Positions 42,737 to 52,158 of a stretch of DNA of 64,000 bases are shown here, one piece after another. The notes under the pieces are model-generated. The model ran no database searches and was not told the DNA's origin. It saw only the letters and a list, made by a program, of their open reading frames with translations. The DNA is taken from positions 142,910-206,909 of the forward strand of contig NZ_SORI01000004.1 in NCBI RefSeq assembly GCF_004366815.1. Direction: 5' to 3'. Both the position numbers and the translations under genes were made by a program. Source of the DNA: Aminivibrio pyruvatiphilus. Lineage in GTDB: Bacteria > Synergistota > Synergistia > Synergistales > Aminobacteriaceae. The stretch's first letter is position 1, and every line of letters starts with the position of its first letter.

Positions 42737-43379
42737 TTTTTCCGCCATCGTCCCCTATCTCCACATGCTGCTTACCGGAGCGAAGGTGACTATACAGGCA
42801 TCCTTCCTTTCGGTATTGTTCGGGGCCCTGCTGGGCATTTTCGTCGGCGCCCTCAGGGTGGTTCCCCTGGCGCCGGTCAGGTCCATAGCAGCTACCTATA
42901 TTTATATTATCCGGGGTACGCCCCTTCTGATCCAGCTCTTCCTTATTTATTTCGGACTCCCCTCCCTCGGCCTGAATCTGCCGGCCTTTACCGCCGGTAT
43001 AATCGGCCTTTCCATCAATTCTTCGGGATACGTGGGCGAGATTGTCCGGGGAGGAATCGAGGCTGTACCGAAGGGGCAATGGGAGGCCTCCAAGGTGCTG
43101 GGTCTTTCGTACCTGAAGACCATGCGCTTCATCATCCTTCCCCAGGCCATCAGGAACATGCTCCCCGCCATAGGGAACGAATTCGTCACACTCATAAAGG
43201 AGTCTTCCCTGCTGTCCACCCTTGCCATAACGGAACTGACCATGGTGGGCCAGCAGGTGAGAAGCGTCACCTATGCTTCCTTCGAGACATTCATCGTGGT
43301 GGGAATAATTTACCTGGTTCTTACGAGCGTTACGAGTTTCTCTCTTCAATACGTGGAAAAGAAATGGAAAGTCAGCTGA
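42726..43379 (+). CDS. Polar amino-acid ABC transporter permease
   Basis: A 217-residue permease with five or six membrane helices, the size of GlnP/HisM-type subunits. Family marks are the N-terminal [31 protein letters not shown], and the EAA loop [23 protein letters not shown] (given in part: [17 protein letters not shown]). Two copies or a heterodimer would form the channel. AAGGAGG lies nine bases before the ATG. Ended by the hairpin at 43407-43448. Confidence 0.92.
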   Translation: MTLDFSAIVPYLHMLLTGAKVTIQASFLSVLFGALLGIFVGALRVVPLAPVRSIAATYIYIIRGTPLLIQLFLIYFGLPSLGLNLPAFTAGIIGLSINSSGYVGEIVRGGIEAVPKGQWEASKVLGLSYLKTMRFIILPQAIRNMLPAIGNEFVTLIKESSLLSTLAITELTMVGQQVRSVTYASFETFIVVGIIYLVLTSVTSFSLQYVEKKWKVS

Positions 43380-43406
43380 AAGGAAGAGCTTTCCCGAAGC
43401 CGGTGC

Positions 43407-43448
43407 AAAAAACAGGAGAGAGGCTTGAAAGCCTCTCTCCTGTTTTTT
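43407..43448. terminator. Bidirectional terminator
   Basis: A perfect 18-bp stem with A- and T-tracts on either side and a 6-base loop (ttgaaa), shared by the ABC operon and the convergent gene at 43448. Confidence 0.9.
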
Positions 43449-44368
43449 TACAACATTCTCGTTCCCTGTGCCGCAGTCCGCTGGGCGTACCGTGTTCTTT
43501 CCTTTTCCGCACCCAGGCCGTCAAGGTATCCCCAGGAGGCCATGACAATCTCCCGGATGGAAAGCTTTCTCCGTTCCCGCATTTCATTCCAGAGGGCAAT
43601 GGGAAGGAACATCCATATGCGGAAAGCAGAATCAGGGCCTTCTCCGCCGAAATCGGAAAGGATGAGGTACCCGGACTTGCTGTACAGCACCACCGGCCGG
43701 GAGGACTGGGAGTTCATCCTTTGCAGGTCGTCAAGGGAGAACGCAAGCCCTTCCATCTCCTCGATATCCTTTTTTCCGGGGAGATCTGTCAGGGAAAACC
43801 AGATCTTCGGCGGCTGGGTTACGCCCTCGAATACATCCGCCGCGCTCTTCATCCAGGTCTTGACCCTGGAGACGGCTTCATAATCATTCCTGAAAAGAGC
43901 AAGCCGAATGGCCCAGTACGCCATCTTCGCCGTGCCGTCTTTTTCCAGAACATCATAGAAGGCTTCTTCATTCTGAAGAAATTCTCCCTCTCCCAGAAGG
44001 TGTTCCTCCCCGATGAGCCCCCTGAGAATAAGAGCCGAAGGCATGTGTTCGCCCGGAGGAGGCATTTGCCCTGAAAGGCATGCTTTCAGCTGAGAAACGA
44101 CATCGGCGGAAATGGTCACCTTCTCCACTTCGCCGAGCAAAAGGGTCTTCGGCTTCCCCTCGTATAGAAAGACTTCCGTGGATTCGTCCGTGCAGAGCTT
44201 CCCCAGTGTCCAGCGTTCATAGTTCTTCATGGTCGCGGAACCCACGAGATACCTGTTGTAGGGGAGAAGAAGGAGGACCCTCTGAAACGGCCCATCGGGC
44301 AGGCCGTCAACAGTCATGCCGTCAGGAAGGCGAGCGATGTTTCCTCGCGACATGAGCTCGAATATCAT
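43448..44368 (-). CDS. Hypothetical protein (306 aa)
   Basis: I do not recognise the family. A soluble mixed alpha/beta protein without signal peptide. The first 110 residues look beta-rich (GNIARLPDGMTVDGLPDG, YLVGSATMKNYERW), the middle is helical with an acidic stretch, and the end is basic. ATG 44368 is chosen because GGAGG lies eight bases ahead; an ATG two codons upstream is too close to it. Its stop lies inside the terminator stem. It is monocistronic. Confidence 0.65.
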   Translation of the reverse strand: MIFELMSRGNIARLPDGMTVDGLPDGPFQRVLLLLPYNRYLVGSATMKNYERWTLGKLCTDESTEVFLYEGKPKTLLLGEVEKVTISADVVSQLKACLSGQMPPPGEHMPSALILRGLIGEEHLLGEGEFLQNEEAFYDVLEKDGTAKMAYWAIRLALFRNDYEAVSRVKTWMKSAADVFEGVTQPPKIWFSLTDLPGKKDIEEMEGLAFSLDDLQRMNSQSSRPVVLYSKSGYLILSDFGGEGPDSAFRIWMFLPIALWNEMRERRKLSIREIVMASWGYLDGLGAEKERTRYAQRTAAQGTRML

Positions 44369-44489
44369 GACCATCCCCTCCTCTTCTGATGTTTTGTATT
44401 AGAGTAGCATCAAAAGATCGGAGTATCAAGGGAAAAATACGGAACAGGACTAGTTTCGCAGGCTTCATTCCTATTTCTGTCCGGGCATT

Positions 44490-45338
44490 TTACTTCCACC
44501 GCCTGTGAAGCCAGAGCCACTGTTCAGGGAAAGGGCGGATCATTTCTTCAATTGCCCTGTTCATGCGGAGCGTGTTTTCCTGAATGGCGCTGTTCCTGTC
44601 GGTACCTTCCGCCATGGGAACCGGTGGGGAGATGACCACCCTGTGCCGGAAGGGGGCAAGCCTGTAGGACACCACCGGAACGACGGGTACCCCTGCCATG
44701 TGAGCTATGGCTGCCGGGCCTCCCGCCGTATAGCACATCCGGCCGAAAAAGGGGCCGTGCACACCGGTGGAATTCCATGCCTGGTCAGGAAGAAGACCGA
44801 GAAATCCTCCCCGTTTCGCGAAGCGGACCGCATCCTTCATTATAAAATGCTTCTCGATGGTTCCCACTCCGAGCGCAGCCCGGTAGGTTTCAATCAGTTC
44901 GGAGAGATTCGGGTCGTCCGGGTTCCGGACCACTGCCGTCAGGGGATAGCCCGACTGGGCGAGCCATCCCGCCAGGAGTTCCCAGTTTCCCACGTGGCCG
45001 GTCAGGATTATGGCTCCCCTGCCGGAGTCACGGAGATTGTCGAGGATTTCTTTCCCCTCGGTTTCCACAACCCATGAGTGAACCCTGGCGGGGTCCGAGA
45101 CAAGGGAGAGATATTCGGCCACCATCCAGGAGATGTGCCGGTAACATTTTCGTACCGTTTCCTTTCTCCATGTTTCTTCGGAGTCCGGAAAGGCCAGCCG
45201 GAGGTTTTCGAGAGCCACCTTCCGTCTCGGGCGGATGAGCCTGAGACCTCCGGAAAAAAAGGATGCCACCGCCGTGGCACGCCAGCCCGGCCTGATCCAT
45301 TTCCTTATACAGTCGAGTACGGCGGCCCTACCTTTCAC
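44490..45338 (-). CDS. Lipid A biosynthesis acyltransferase (LpxL/HtrB family)
   Basis: A 282-residue membrane-associated acyltransferase that adds a secondary acyl chain to lipid A. It has the HX4E motif (GHVGNWE, His115 and Glu120), the KCYRHISWMVAEYL segment, GGFLGLLPDQ and the late EQWLWLHRRWK typical of the family. The enzyme implies a lipopolysaccharide-bearing outer membrane. It starts at GTG and overlaps the stop of the glycosyltransferase-like gene (GTGA), so the two are co-translated. Confidence 0.9.
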   Translation of the reverse strand: MKGRAAVLDCIRKWIRPGWRATAVASFFSGGLRLIRPRRKVALENLRLAFPDSEETWRKETVRKCYRHISWMVAEYLSLVSDPARVHSWVVETEGKEILDNLRDSGRGAIILTGHVGNWELLAGWLAQSGYPLTAVVRNPDDPNLSELIETYRAALGVGTIEKHFIMKDAVRFAKRGGFLGLLPDQAWNSTGVHGPFFGRMCYTAGGPAAIAHMAGVPVVPVVSYRLAPFRHRVVISPPVPMAEGTDRNSAIQENTLRMNRAIEEMIRPFPEQWLWLHRRWK

Positions 45339-46219
45339 CGTTCTCCCCCGGAGAGGGAAAGGTACAGGTTTTCCAGCTTCTTCGCACCCTTTTCAGGAGT
45401 GAACTGCTCGGACACATGGCGCCGGGCGGCAGCTGAAGCGGCCCGTCCCCCTTCGCCGGCGAGCAGGGTGACAGTCCTTCGTTTTTCTTCGATTCCTGCG
45501 TCAGGATCAAGATGGACATAGCCGTCCTTCCCGAGGAGTTCATCCATGACGGGCGACCGGGGGGCTGCCGTCGGGACGCCCATAAGGGCGCCGTTCGCAG
45601 AAAGAAGGGCAAGAGAGGGAACCGGGTTTTCCACGAGGAGCATGGTCCTGCCCGAAGAGAGGTACTGCATGGCCTCTTCTCCTCCCCGGCCGAGGAGACG
45701 GAAGTCCGCCCCCATATTTGTGAGAAGGGAAGAATAGTCACTTTCTCCGGAGGTCTCTCCCGCGAAAAGGCACAAAAGGGATTCGTCCCCGGGAGAAGCT
45801 TGTCCCTGGGTTTCTCCTCCCCAGTTCACCTTGATCTCGAAAGCGGGGGGAATATAGGTTTCCCCCCCGGAGCACTCGGTGGCTGAGAGCACTGTGGGAT
45901 GACCTTTCCATTCTGTTTTAAGGGAAAAGCGGGTGTGGACGGTTCTGGCCCTGAGCCGGACCAAGCCCCACCAGGAGGGAGGGGTTCCCCACAGATGCCA
46001 CAGCCTTCCCTTTGTACCGGCCGCCGCTGCCCGCTCCATGGTGTGCATGGAATGCCATGAGAGAAGTCCGGGAATGTTCAGGAGATCCGTTCCCGCCCCC
46101 GAATAGGCATGAAGAATCGCCCCGCTTCGGATCAGCGCCCTGGCAAGCGTTCCCGCAACTGAAGCTTCCCAGGGCAGGAGGGATCCTCCGATGTACCAGC
46201 AGCATTCGATCTTCGCCAT
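45335..46219 (-). CDS. Glycosyltransferase-like protein (GT4-type end)
   Basis: A 294-residue protein whose second half resembles the donor-binding half of GT-B glycosyltransferases: a short LLGRGGEEAMQYL, then PSLALLSANGALMGVPTAA (the region where sugar-nucleotide glycosyltransferases have EGxPxxxxEAMAxGxP), and the end RRHVSEQFTPEKGAKKLENLY, typical of GT4. The first half has a Gly-rich GGSLLPWEASVAGTLARAL like an acceptor domain. It is short and divergent, so activity is not certain. Position next to the lipid A acyltransferase suggests lipooligosaccharide assembly. ATG 46219 has a G-rich site eight bases ahead. Confidence 0.62.
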   Translation of the reverse strand: MAKIECCWYIGGSLLPWEASVAGTLARALIRSGAILHAYSGAGTDLLNIPGLLSWHSMHTMERAAAAGTKGRLWHLWGTPPSWWGLVRLRARTVHTRFSLKTEWKGHPTVLSATECSGGETYIPPAFEIKVNWGGETQGQASPGDESLLCLFAGETSGESDYSSLLTNMGADFRLLGRGGEEAMQYLSSGRTMLLVENPVPSLALLSANGALMGVPTAAPRSPVMDELLGKDGYVHLDPDAGIEEKRRTVTLLAGEGGRAASAAARRHVSEQFTPEKGAKKLENLYLSLSGGER

Positions 46220-46244
46220 TTTCATTCCCCCCTGCCGTGACGGT

Positions 46245-47525
46245 TTACCGGAAAAGAACCATAAAAAATCGTTTTTTCCCCAGCCGGAGAAAGAGATACC
46301 GGTCGCCCAGCACGTCTTCTTCTTTCACCGGGCGGCTCTCGTCTGACTCCCGTTCGCCGTTTACGTAGAGTCCGCCTCCCTTGATCAGGCGGCGGGCTTC
46401 GCTTTTCGAAGGACAGGCGCCAGCGGACGCCAGAAGATCCACCAGGGGAAGAGAAAACTCTCTTGAAGCCTCCCCCGTGGGGACTTCCGCCGATAGGGTC
46501 CGGAGCATTTCGTCAGACAGTTCCCTGGGCTCGAAGGAATCCCCGAAGAGGATCGAACTGGCCTTCTTCACCGTTTCCGCGCTTTCGGCGCCATGAACAA
46601 TGGTGGTAACTTCGTAGGCCAGGCGTCTCTGGGCTTCCCGGCGCTCCGGAGATTTTTCGTGAAGGGCCATGATTCCGGAAATTTCGTCGAGAGGCAGGAA
46701 CGTGAAAAGCTTCAGCAGCTTTTCCACCGACTGGTCCTCCACATTCATCCAGAACTGGTAGAACTTGTAGGGCGAAGTCCTGGCAGGGTCAAGCCACACG
46801 GCACCTTCTTCCGTCTTTCCGAATTTTGTTCCGGAAGACGTAAGAAGAAGGGGCTGGGTTGCCCCGAAGGCTTCTCCCCCTGTTTTTTTCCGGATCAGAT
46901 CCACACCGGAAATGATGTTGCCCTGCTGGTCGTTTCCGCCCATCTGGAGCCTGCAGCTGAAGTTCGAGAAAAGATGGAGGAAATCGTAGGCCTGGAGCAG
47001 AACGTAGGAGAATTCCGTGTAGGAAATGCTTTTCTCCGGATCTTCAAGACGGCTCCTGACGTATTCCCTTGCAATCATGGAGTTGACCGAGAAGTGCTTC
47101 CCCACATCCCGGAGGACTTCCAGGAAAGTGAGCTTTCCGAGCCAGTCGTAATTGTTGATCAGGAGAGCGGAGTTTGCCCCGCAGTCGAAATCGAGAAAAG
47201 AGGCGAGCTGCTTTTTCACTCCTTCAAGATTTTCCTTCACTTTTTCAATGGTCAGCAGGTTTCTCTCCTTGCTTTTTCCGGAAGGGTCACCGATGAGTCC
47301 CGTTCCCATGCCCGCGAGGGGTATGGGCCTGTGGCCGCATCTCTGAATCCATGCGAGGGCCATTATGGGGATCAGGTGACCCACGTGGAGGCTGTCCGCC
47401 GTAGGGTCAAACCCGACGTAGGCGGTGACCATCTCCCGGCGGAATAAGGCCCCGAGCTCTTCATCATTGCTGCACCATTCAATGTGTCCCCTTTCCCTGA
47501 GGACCTGTAGCGCGTCTGAAAACAT
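46245..47525 (-). CDS. tyrS: Tyrosyl-tRNA synthetase
   Basis: A 426-residue class I synthetase charging tRNA-Tyr. The HIGH motif is LHVGHL, KMSKS is replaced by KFGKT (as in bacterial TyrS), and YVGFDPTADSLHVGHL with the later QMGGNDQQGNI make up the tyrosine pocket. A C-terminal S4 domain (PSKSEARRLIKGGGLYVNGE) binds the tRNA. ATG 47525 follows AGGAGGG by seven bases. The gene lies 25 bases upstream of the glycosyltransferase-like gene on the same strand. Confidence 0.96.
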   Translation of the reverse strand: MFSDALQVLRERGHIEWCSNDEELGALFRREMVTAYVGFDPTADSLHVGHLIPIMALAWIQRCGHRPIPLAGMGTGLIGDPSGKSKERNLLTIEKVKENLEGVKKQLASFLDFDCGANSALLINNYDWLGKLTFLEVLRDVGKHFSVNSMIAREYVRSRLEDPEKSISYTEFSYVLLQAYDFLHLFSNFSCRLQMGGNDQQGNIISGVDLIRKKTGGEAFGATQPLLLTSSGTKFGKTEEGAVWLDPARTSPYKFYQFWMNVEDQSVEKLLKLFTFLPLDEISGIMALHEKSPERREAQRRLAYEVTTIVHGAESAETVKKASSILFGDSFEPRELSDEMLRTLSAEVPTGEASREFSLPLVDLLASAGACPSKSEARRLIKGGGLYVNGERESDESRPVKEEDVLGDRYLFLRLGKKRFFMVLFR

Positions 47526-47581
47526 AGTACTCCCTCCTGATCGTATCCCCGCTCCCGGTCTGAATGCCCCCGGTCGGGTTT

Positions 47582-49087
47582 CTATCGTTTGCCCTCCGCT
47601 GATGACGGGCTTTTCGTCCATTCGAGGATGCCTTCTCCCGGGGAGGGCATGATTACTGTCAGTGTCCCCGCTTTTTCAAGCACTTCCGATGCCCGGAGCA
47701 CCGTTTTCATATTCACGCCCGCGCTCCGCCCCATTTTTTCAACGATCTTCCCCGTCCTTGCCAGGCTCCGTATGGCTTCCGCAAGAGCGGGCCCGTCGAG
47801 GAAAGCCCAGAAAACAGCCCGTTTTCCTTCCTTCATCAGGGGAACGAAGTCGGTGATTTTCTTTTTCTTTTCGGGTTTCAGATGGTCCCGGTCAATAACC
47901 CCGATCCTGAGCATTTCCTGATTCCCCGCGCACACAATGGAGAAAGGTATGGAAGCGGTTCCTCCCTCGGGAAATCCTTCAAGTTTTTCCACAGCCGGGA
48001 CAAGGGAACTCCACTCCCGGTTCCAGAAGGAATTTGCAAAATCCGTTCCGGCACTCCCCCTCCCCGGGAGCTGAAAGAGGATCCCCGGCAGAGAGAAGAC
48101 TAGCAGTTTTCCTGTTCCGGCCAGAGAGGCCATTACGGGCCCGGCCGAGAGTTCATTCAGCTCTTTCCCTCCGATGCCGACTGTTTCCGAAAGGCTCCAT
48201 TCACCAGCGCCGGCCTTTCTGAAGAGAGGTGCCGGTATTTCCGGCAGGCTGATTCCAAAGGATGCTATAAAGGGTTCAGGCGCAAGAAACCTGTCGTCCC
48301 AGGTTACAGGGGAAATTTTGGCCGGCATTCCGGGGCTTGAAAAAATCTCCAGACCGTCGGTTTCCCATTTCAGCCGGCCCCCTGAACGGTCACCCCTCCA
48401 GGCTGCCGTCACCGAAATCCCTCCCGGTTCGACGGGAATGCCCTCTTCCGAAGCAAAATGAGAGGCAAGCCCGCCGTCGAAGAACAGAAAATGATTGGGC
48501 CACCGTTTTTCCACGGACCAGGAAACATTCATCCCTCCGGTACCCTTTTCAAGGAGAGCGATCATGGCATGTACCCTTTCGGGCGCGGACCCGACGAGCG
48601 TCACGCCATCCCTCCCGCAGAAGTACAGGGGGAAAAGAGGGGACGGTCCGCCCTTCAGCTCGAAAAGCCCGGCAATATCGCCGGATACTTCCGCACCTTT
48701 CAGCGGGGAGTTCCAGCTTTCAGGGAGTGTTCCCCGGGCGATGCTTTCCGATTCCTCCCCGCTGAAACGGAGCACACCGTCAACCAGGAGGCGTCCCCGT
48801 TCCAGGGAAAAAAGCACAGCCGTATCTTCCGCTTTCGCAAGAAAAGGGAAAAGGCTCCGCAGTCCCCTGAGAACCGGAGCGGCTTTCCCTGATTCCCCGG
48901 GAAGTGATGTCGGCGGCAATGATGAAAAACTATCCCCCCGGGCTTCGATGAACAGGAAAGGAACCCCCTCGCCGGGCAGGGGAATTGCCGCAGGCAGTTT
49001 TTTACCTTCGGGCACGCTTCCGGCAAGGGAAAAGAGCATTGCAGCCAGGGCGAGAGCCCCTAGAAAAGCAACTGCCCGCCGTATCAT
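47582..49087 (-). CDS. Exported protein of unknown function (501 aa)
   Basis: I do not recognise a definite family. An N-terminal signal anchor (residues 5-25) is followed by about 475 residues of alternating strands and helices with many Phe, Gly, Pro and Ser. The layout (an N-terminal FLFIEARGDSF-like strand set and repeated LxFSxPG segments) recalls DUF3352-type proteins, but this is weak. The end is SSAEGKR. It may be in one transcript with tyrS downstream (56-base gap) and the beta-CASP nuclease upstream (46-base gap). Confidence 0.6.
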   Translation of the reverse strand: MIRRAVAFLGALALAAMLFSLAGSVPEGKKLPAAIPLPGEGVPFLFIEARGDSFSSLPPTSLPGESGKAAPVLRGLRSLFPFLAKAEDTAVLFSLERGRLLVDGVLRFSGEESESIARGTLPESWNSPLKGAEVSGDIAGLFELKGGPSPLFPLYFCGRDGVTLVGSAPERVHAMIALLEKGTGGMNVSWSVEKRWPNHFLFFDGGLASHFASEEGIPVEPGGISVTAAWRGDRSGGRLKWETDGLEIFSSPGMPAKISPVTWDDRFLAPEPFIASFGISLPEIPAPLFRKAGAGEWSLSETVGIGGKELNELSAGPVMASLAGTGKLLVFSLPGILFQLPGRGSAGTDFANSFWNREWSSLVPAVEKLEGFPEGGTASIPFSIVCAGNQEMLRIGVIDRDHLKPEKKKKITDFVPLMKEGKRAVFWAFLDGPALAEAIRSLARTGKIVEKMGRSAGVNMKTVLRASEVLEKAGTLTVIMPSPGEGILEWTKSPSSAEGKR

Positions 49088-49133
49088 GTATTGGCCTCTC
49101 TGCGTCTATCAGCCATCTTCAGACCGGACAAGG

Positions 49134-50732
49134 CTACACCTTTTTGGCCGACATTTTCCTCCTGGCCGTTTCAAGAAGAATCCTGGAGGACTGCAGCAGG
49201 GGAAGAATGTCTTCATCTTCCTTGCCGGGAGCTGATTCCCTCAGGCCGGAAGCCAGGGTCAGAATCTCGGTGAGAACTGACGGAACTTCCTCACCCCTGA
49301 GAAGCACGGGCTGTTCGGGAAGTTTCACCGCTTTGGCGGCTCCGTTGGGTTCGAGCTGGATTTCCTGCCCGGCCGAAGGAACGGCAGATTTCATCCCCGC
49401 CTTTTCAAGTGTCTGTGAGAAGGCGAGAGAGGATTCAGGTTCGCCGTGGGTGATGAGGAAGAAGGGTGACGTGGTAAAGTTCGCCGCCCAGGCGAGGAGG
49501 TCGTCCCGGTCTGCGTGGGCCGAAAAGCCGTTGATGGTGTGTATTTCCGCCTTGACCGCCACGTCCTCGCCTGCGATGCGGATATTTTTCTCTCCTTCGA
49601 CGATCCTGCGGCCGAGGGTACCCCTGGCCTGGTAGCCGACAAAAACAATATGGTTTTTGGGGTCCCAGATGCCGTGCTTCAGATGGTGGACGATCCGTCC
49701 TCCGTTGACCATTCCGCTGCCGGCAACGACCACGCCGTGCCGCACTTCGTTGATGGCCCTGGAATCATCGACGCTGGTGACATATTTCAGTTTTCCGGGG
49801 GAAAACGGATCTTTTCCTTCGCTCACATACTGCTGGATCTCCGAAGAAAGGAGGTTCATGTGCTTTCTGTAGATTTCCGTCGCTTTGACACCCATGGGGG
49901 AATCAAAGAATATGGGGACAGTTTCGCCCAGAATCCCCTCGTCCTTGAGAAGGGAAAGTTCGTACAGGACTCTCTGGGCCCTGTCCACAACGAAACTTGG
50001 AATAAACACCTTCCCCTTGCTTTTCAGCACCTTGGTGAAGACTTCCCGGAATTCCTCCCGGCTTTCGGCATTGCTCCTGTGGAGCCTGTCGCCGTAGGTG
50101 GATTCCATGACCACGTAGTCAGCGTCCGTAATGATCGCCGGGTTTCGTTCCATGACCGTTTCCTGGGGGCCAAGGTCCCCGCTGAAGACGATTTTGACTT
50201 CCTTTTCGTCTTCTGCAAGCCAAACTTCGAGGATAGCGCTCCCGAGAATGTGCCCCGCATCCCGAAACCGGACGGACACGCCTGGAGCCACTTTTATCCT
50301 GTCGTCATAGCTGGAGGCGGCAAGGTGCCGTATGGCCTGGTCCACATGTTCCGCGCTGTAGAGAGGCTCCACGGGGTCGAGCCCCTTCCTGGAATTCTTT
50401 TTTGTCTTCCATTCCGCTTCTTCCTTCATAAGATTGGCGGAATCATACCAGAGCACTTTCACCAGTTCGAGGGTGGGAAGGGTGGCGAACACTTTCCCCT
50501 TGAAGCCTTCCTTTACCAGGAGAGGAATCCTGCCCGAATGGTCCATGTGGGCATGGGTGAGAAGGACTGCGTCAAGGCTTCCGGCAGCGAATGGAAAGGA
50601 TTCGCTGTTTTTCCTTTCGTCGTCCTTTCCCTGGAAAATGCCGCAGTCTACGAGTACCCTGCTTGCTCCGCACTCTATAAGATAACTGGATCCGGTCACT
50701 TCTCCGGCGGCGCCGATGACTTTCAGCAACAT
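49134..50732 (-). CDS. Beta-CASP metallo-beta-lactamase RNA exonuclease/endonuclease
   Basis: A 532-residue beta-CASP nuclease. It has the MBL motifs GAAGEVTGSSYLIECG, THAHMDHSGRIP (metal site), DAGHILGSA and FSGDLGP, and the beta-CASP motifs A (ESTYGDRLH), B (IPSFVVDRAQRVLYEL) and C (GFSAHADRDDLLAW). It probably processes or degrades RNA; archaeal and bacterial relatives resemble CPSF-73. The C-terminal 70 residues are an Ala/Leu/Glu helical tail. ATG 50732 is preceded by AGGAGG. Confidence 0.9.
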   Translation of the reverse strand: MLLKVIGAAGEVTGSSYLIECGASRVLVDCGIFQGKDDERKNSESFPFAAGSLDAVLLTHAHMDHSGRIPLLVKEGFKGKVFATLPTLELVKVLWYDSANLMKEEAEWKTKKNSRKGLDPVEPLYSAEHVDQAIRHLAASSYDDRIKVAPGVSVRFRDAGHILGSAILEVWLAEDEKEVKIVFSGDLGPQETVMERNPAIITDADYVVMESTYGDRLHRSNAESREEFREVFTKVLKSKGKVFIPSFVVDRAQRVLYELSLLKDEGILGETVPIFFDSPMGVKATEIYRKHMNLLSSEIQQYVSEGKDPFSPGKLKYVTSVDDSRAINEVRHGVVVAGSGMVNGGRIVHHLKHGIWDPKNHIVFVGYQARGTLGRRIVEGEKNIRIAGEDVAVKAEIHTINGFSAHADRDDLLAWAANFTTSPFFLITHGEPESSLAFSQTLEKAGMKSAVPSAGQEIQLEPNGAAKAVKLPEQPVLLRGEEVPSVLTEILTLASGLRESAPGKEDEDILPLLQSSRILLETARRKMSAKKV

Positions 50733-50784
50733 CGAAAATTCCTCCTTTTTTGCGAAAAGAGCGCTGCGTCCGTTGGTTTTCCGG

Positions 50785-52158
50785 TCACACCGCCGCTGCT
50801 TCAGGTATATCGGGCATGACACACCGCACGAGGGCACCATTTCCGGGAACGGATTCCACTTCAAGCCTTCCTCCGACGAGCATCATGCGCTCAAGCATGT
50901 TGGCGAGCCCTCTGTGTCCTTCCACCCGAAGCGTTTCATAATTCATGTCGGGCTCAAATCCTTTCCCGTTGTCATGAAACTCGAAGACAACGGCCTCCCC
51001 CTTCCGGAATACCTCAGCCCGCATTTCCGTCGCCTGCCCATGCCGGACAGCATTGGAAACCCCTTCCTGAAATATCCTGAACAGGGAGAGCAGCCGTTCT
51101 CTTCCCAGTTCCACCGAATCATCCACATCCATGGAGATAAAAATATTGTAATGCCGGGCCAGGCGGTTGGCCAGTTCCGTCATCGCCTGCTCAAGGCCGA
51201 GGTCGATCCATGGGGGGGAAAGTTCATCGCACATTTCCCTCAGTTCCCTGACAACGACCTGGGCAGTCTCTTCGGCAATGGCAAGGTGGCGGTGCATTCC
51301 TTCGCCGTTCCCCGCCATTCGGGACAGGCGGATCTGCTGGATCATGGCGGTGATGTTCTGGATGGGGCCGTCATGAAGCTCTCTGGCTATGCGGGATTTT
51401 TCCCCCTCCTGGACCCGCACGATGTCATTCACGTACCTGTTCCTCAGGAGGGTTCGTTCCACGGCGGTCCTTGCAAGTCTGTAAAGGACGGTTCTCAGAC
51501 TTCCGATTTCGCTGACCGCCACAGGGTCGGGAAGAGCGGGCAGATCTTTGCCCCACCGGAGGGTTTCGATCTCCTCCACGAGGTCCCTGAGAGGAACGAT
51601 GAGCCATTTCCATAGGGCCCACAGGGCAAGAAGAATGCCGACCGCCATGAGAAGGATCAGGATGGGCCAGAGGCGCCCTACCCGCACCAGGGGTCCGAGG
51701 AGCTGATCCCAAGCCACTGCGGCGATGACGTACCGGTCTCCGCCGCTTACGGGGTTCACCGCGATGGTATAAAGATTGCCCTCCCTGTCTTTTATCTCCA
51801 CTGCACGGCCGATCGGAATGTTCGGCCGCCAGATGGCTGCAAGATTGTCTGCTCCCGGAGAGGAGAAAAGGATTCTTCCGTCAGCTGCGACCACTGCAAC
51901 CCATCCTGGAAGGGACGGCCCCCAGGTGAAGACCCTGAACCTCCGTATTTCTATAGACGTGAGCTCACTCCCCCATTTCCTGGTCTCTATTCCGGCGAGC
52001 CTTGAGGCCACGTTTTCCGCCATGTCCTGTACATAGGAGCGGGCCACCGACTCCATGGCCCATTCGTGCTGCATCAGGCCGAAACCTGAGACCAGGAGCA
52101 CCGCAAGAGCAGGCAGAAGGATAGCGAAGGTTATGATCAGGAGGAGGTGACGCCTCAT
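50785..52158 (-). CDS. Sensor histidine kinase, NarX/DegS-type (HisKA_3)
   Basis: A 457-residue membrane sensor. Two transmembrane helices (about 5-28 and 155-185) flank a periplasmic sensing domain (30-155, with WVAVVAADGRILFSS and GGDRYVIAAVAWDQ, a Cache-like pattern). A HAMP-like linker precedes the HisKA_3 domain with the H box SRIARELHDGPIQN, and a C-terminal ATPase with N box FQEGVSNAVRHG, and G boxes HDNGKGF and GHRGLANMLERM. The start ATGA overlaps the response regulator's stop, so the regulator is made first and the kinase second. The stimulus is unknown. Confidence 0.9.
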   Translation of the reverse strand: MRRHLLLIITFAILLPALAVLLVSGFGLMQHEWAMESVARSYVQDMAENVASRLAGIETRKWGSELTSIEIRRFRVFTWGPSLPGWVAVVAADGRILFSSPGADNLAAIWRPNIPIGRAVEIKDREGNLYTIAVNPVSGGDRYVIAAVAWDQLLGPLVRVGRLWPILILLMAVGILLALWALWKWLIVPLRDLVEEIETLRWGKDLPALPDPVAVSEIGSLRTVLYRLARTAVERTLLRNRYVNDIVRVQEGEKSRIARELHDGPIQNITAMIQQIRLSRMAGNGEGMHRHLAIAEETAQVVVRELREMCDELSPPWIDLGLEQAMTELANRLARHYNIFISMDVDDSVELGRERLLSLFRIFQEGVSNAVRHGQATEMRAEVFRKGEAVVFEFHDNGKGFEPDMNYETLRVEGHRGLANMLERMMLVGGRLEVESVPGNGALVRCVMPDIPEAAAV

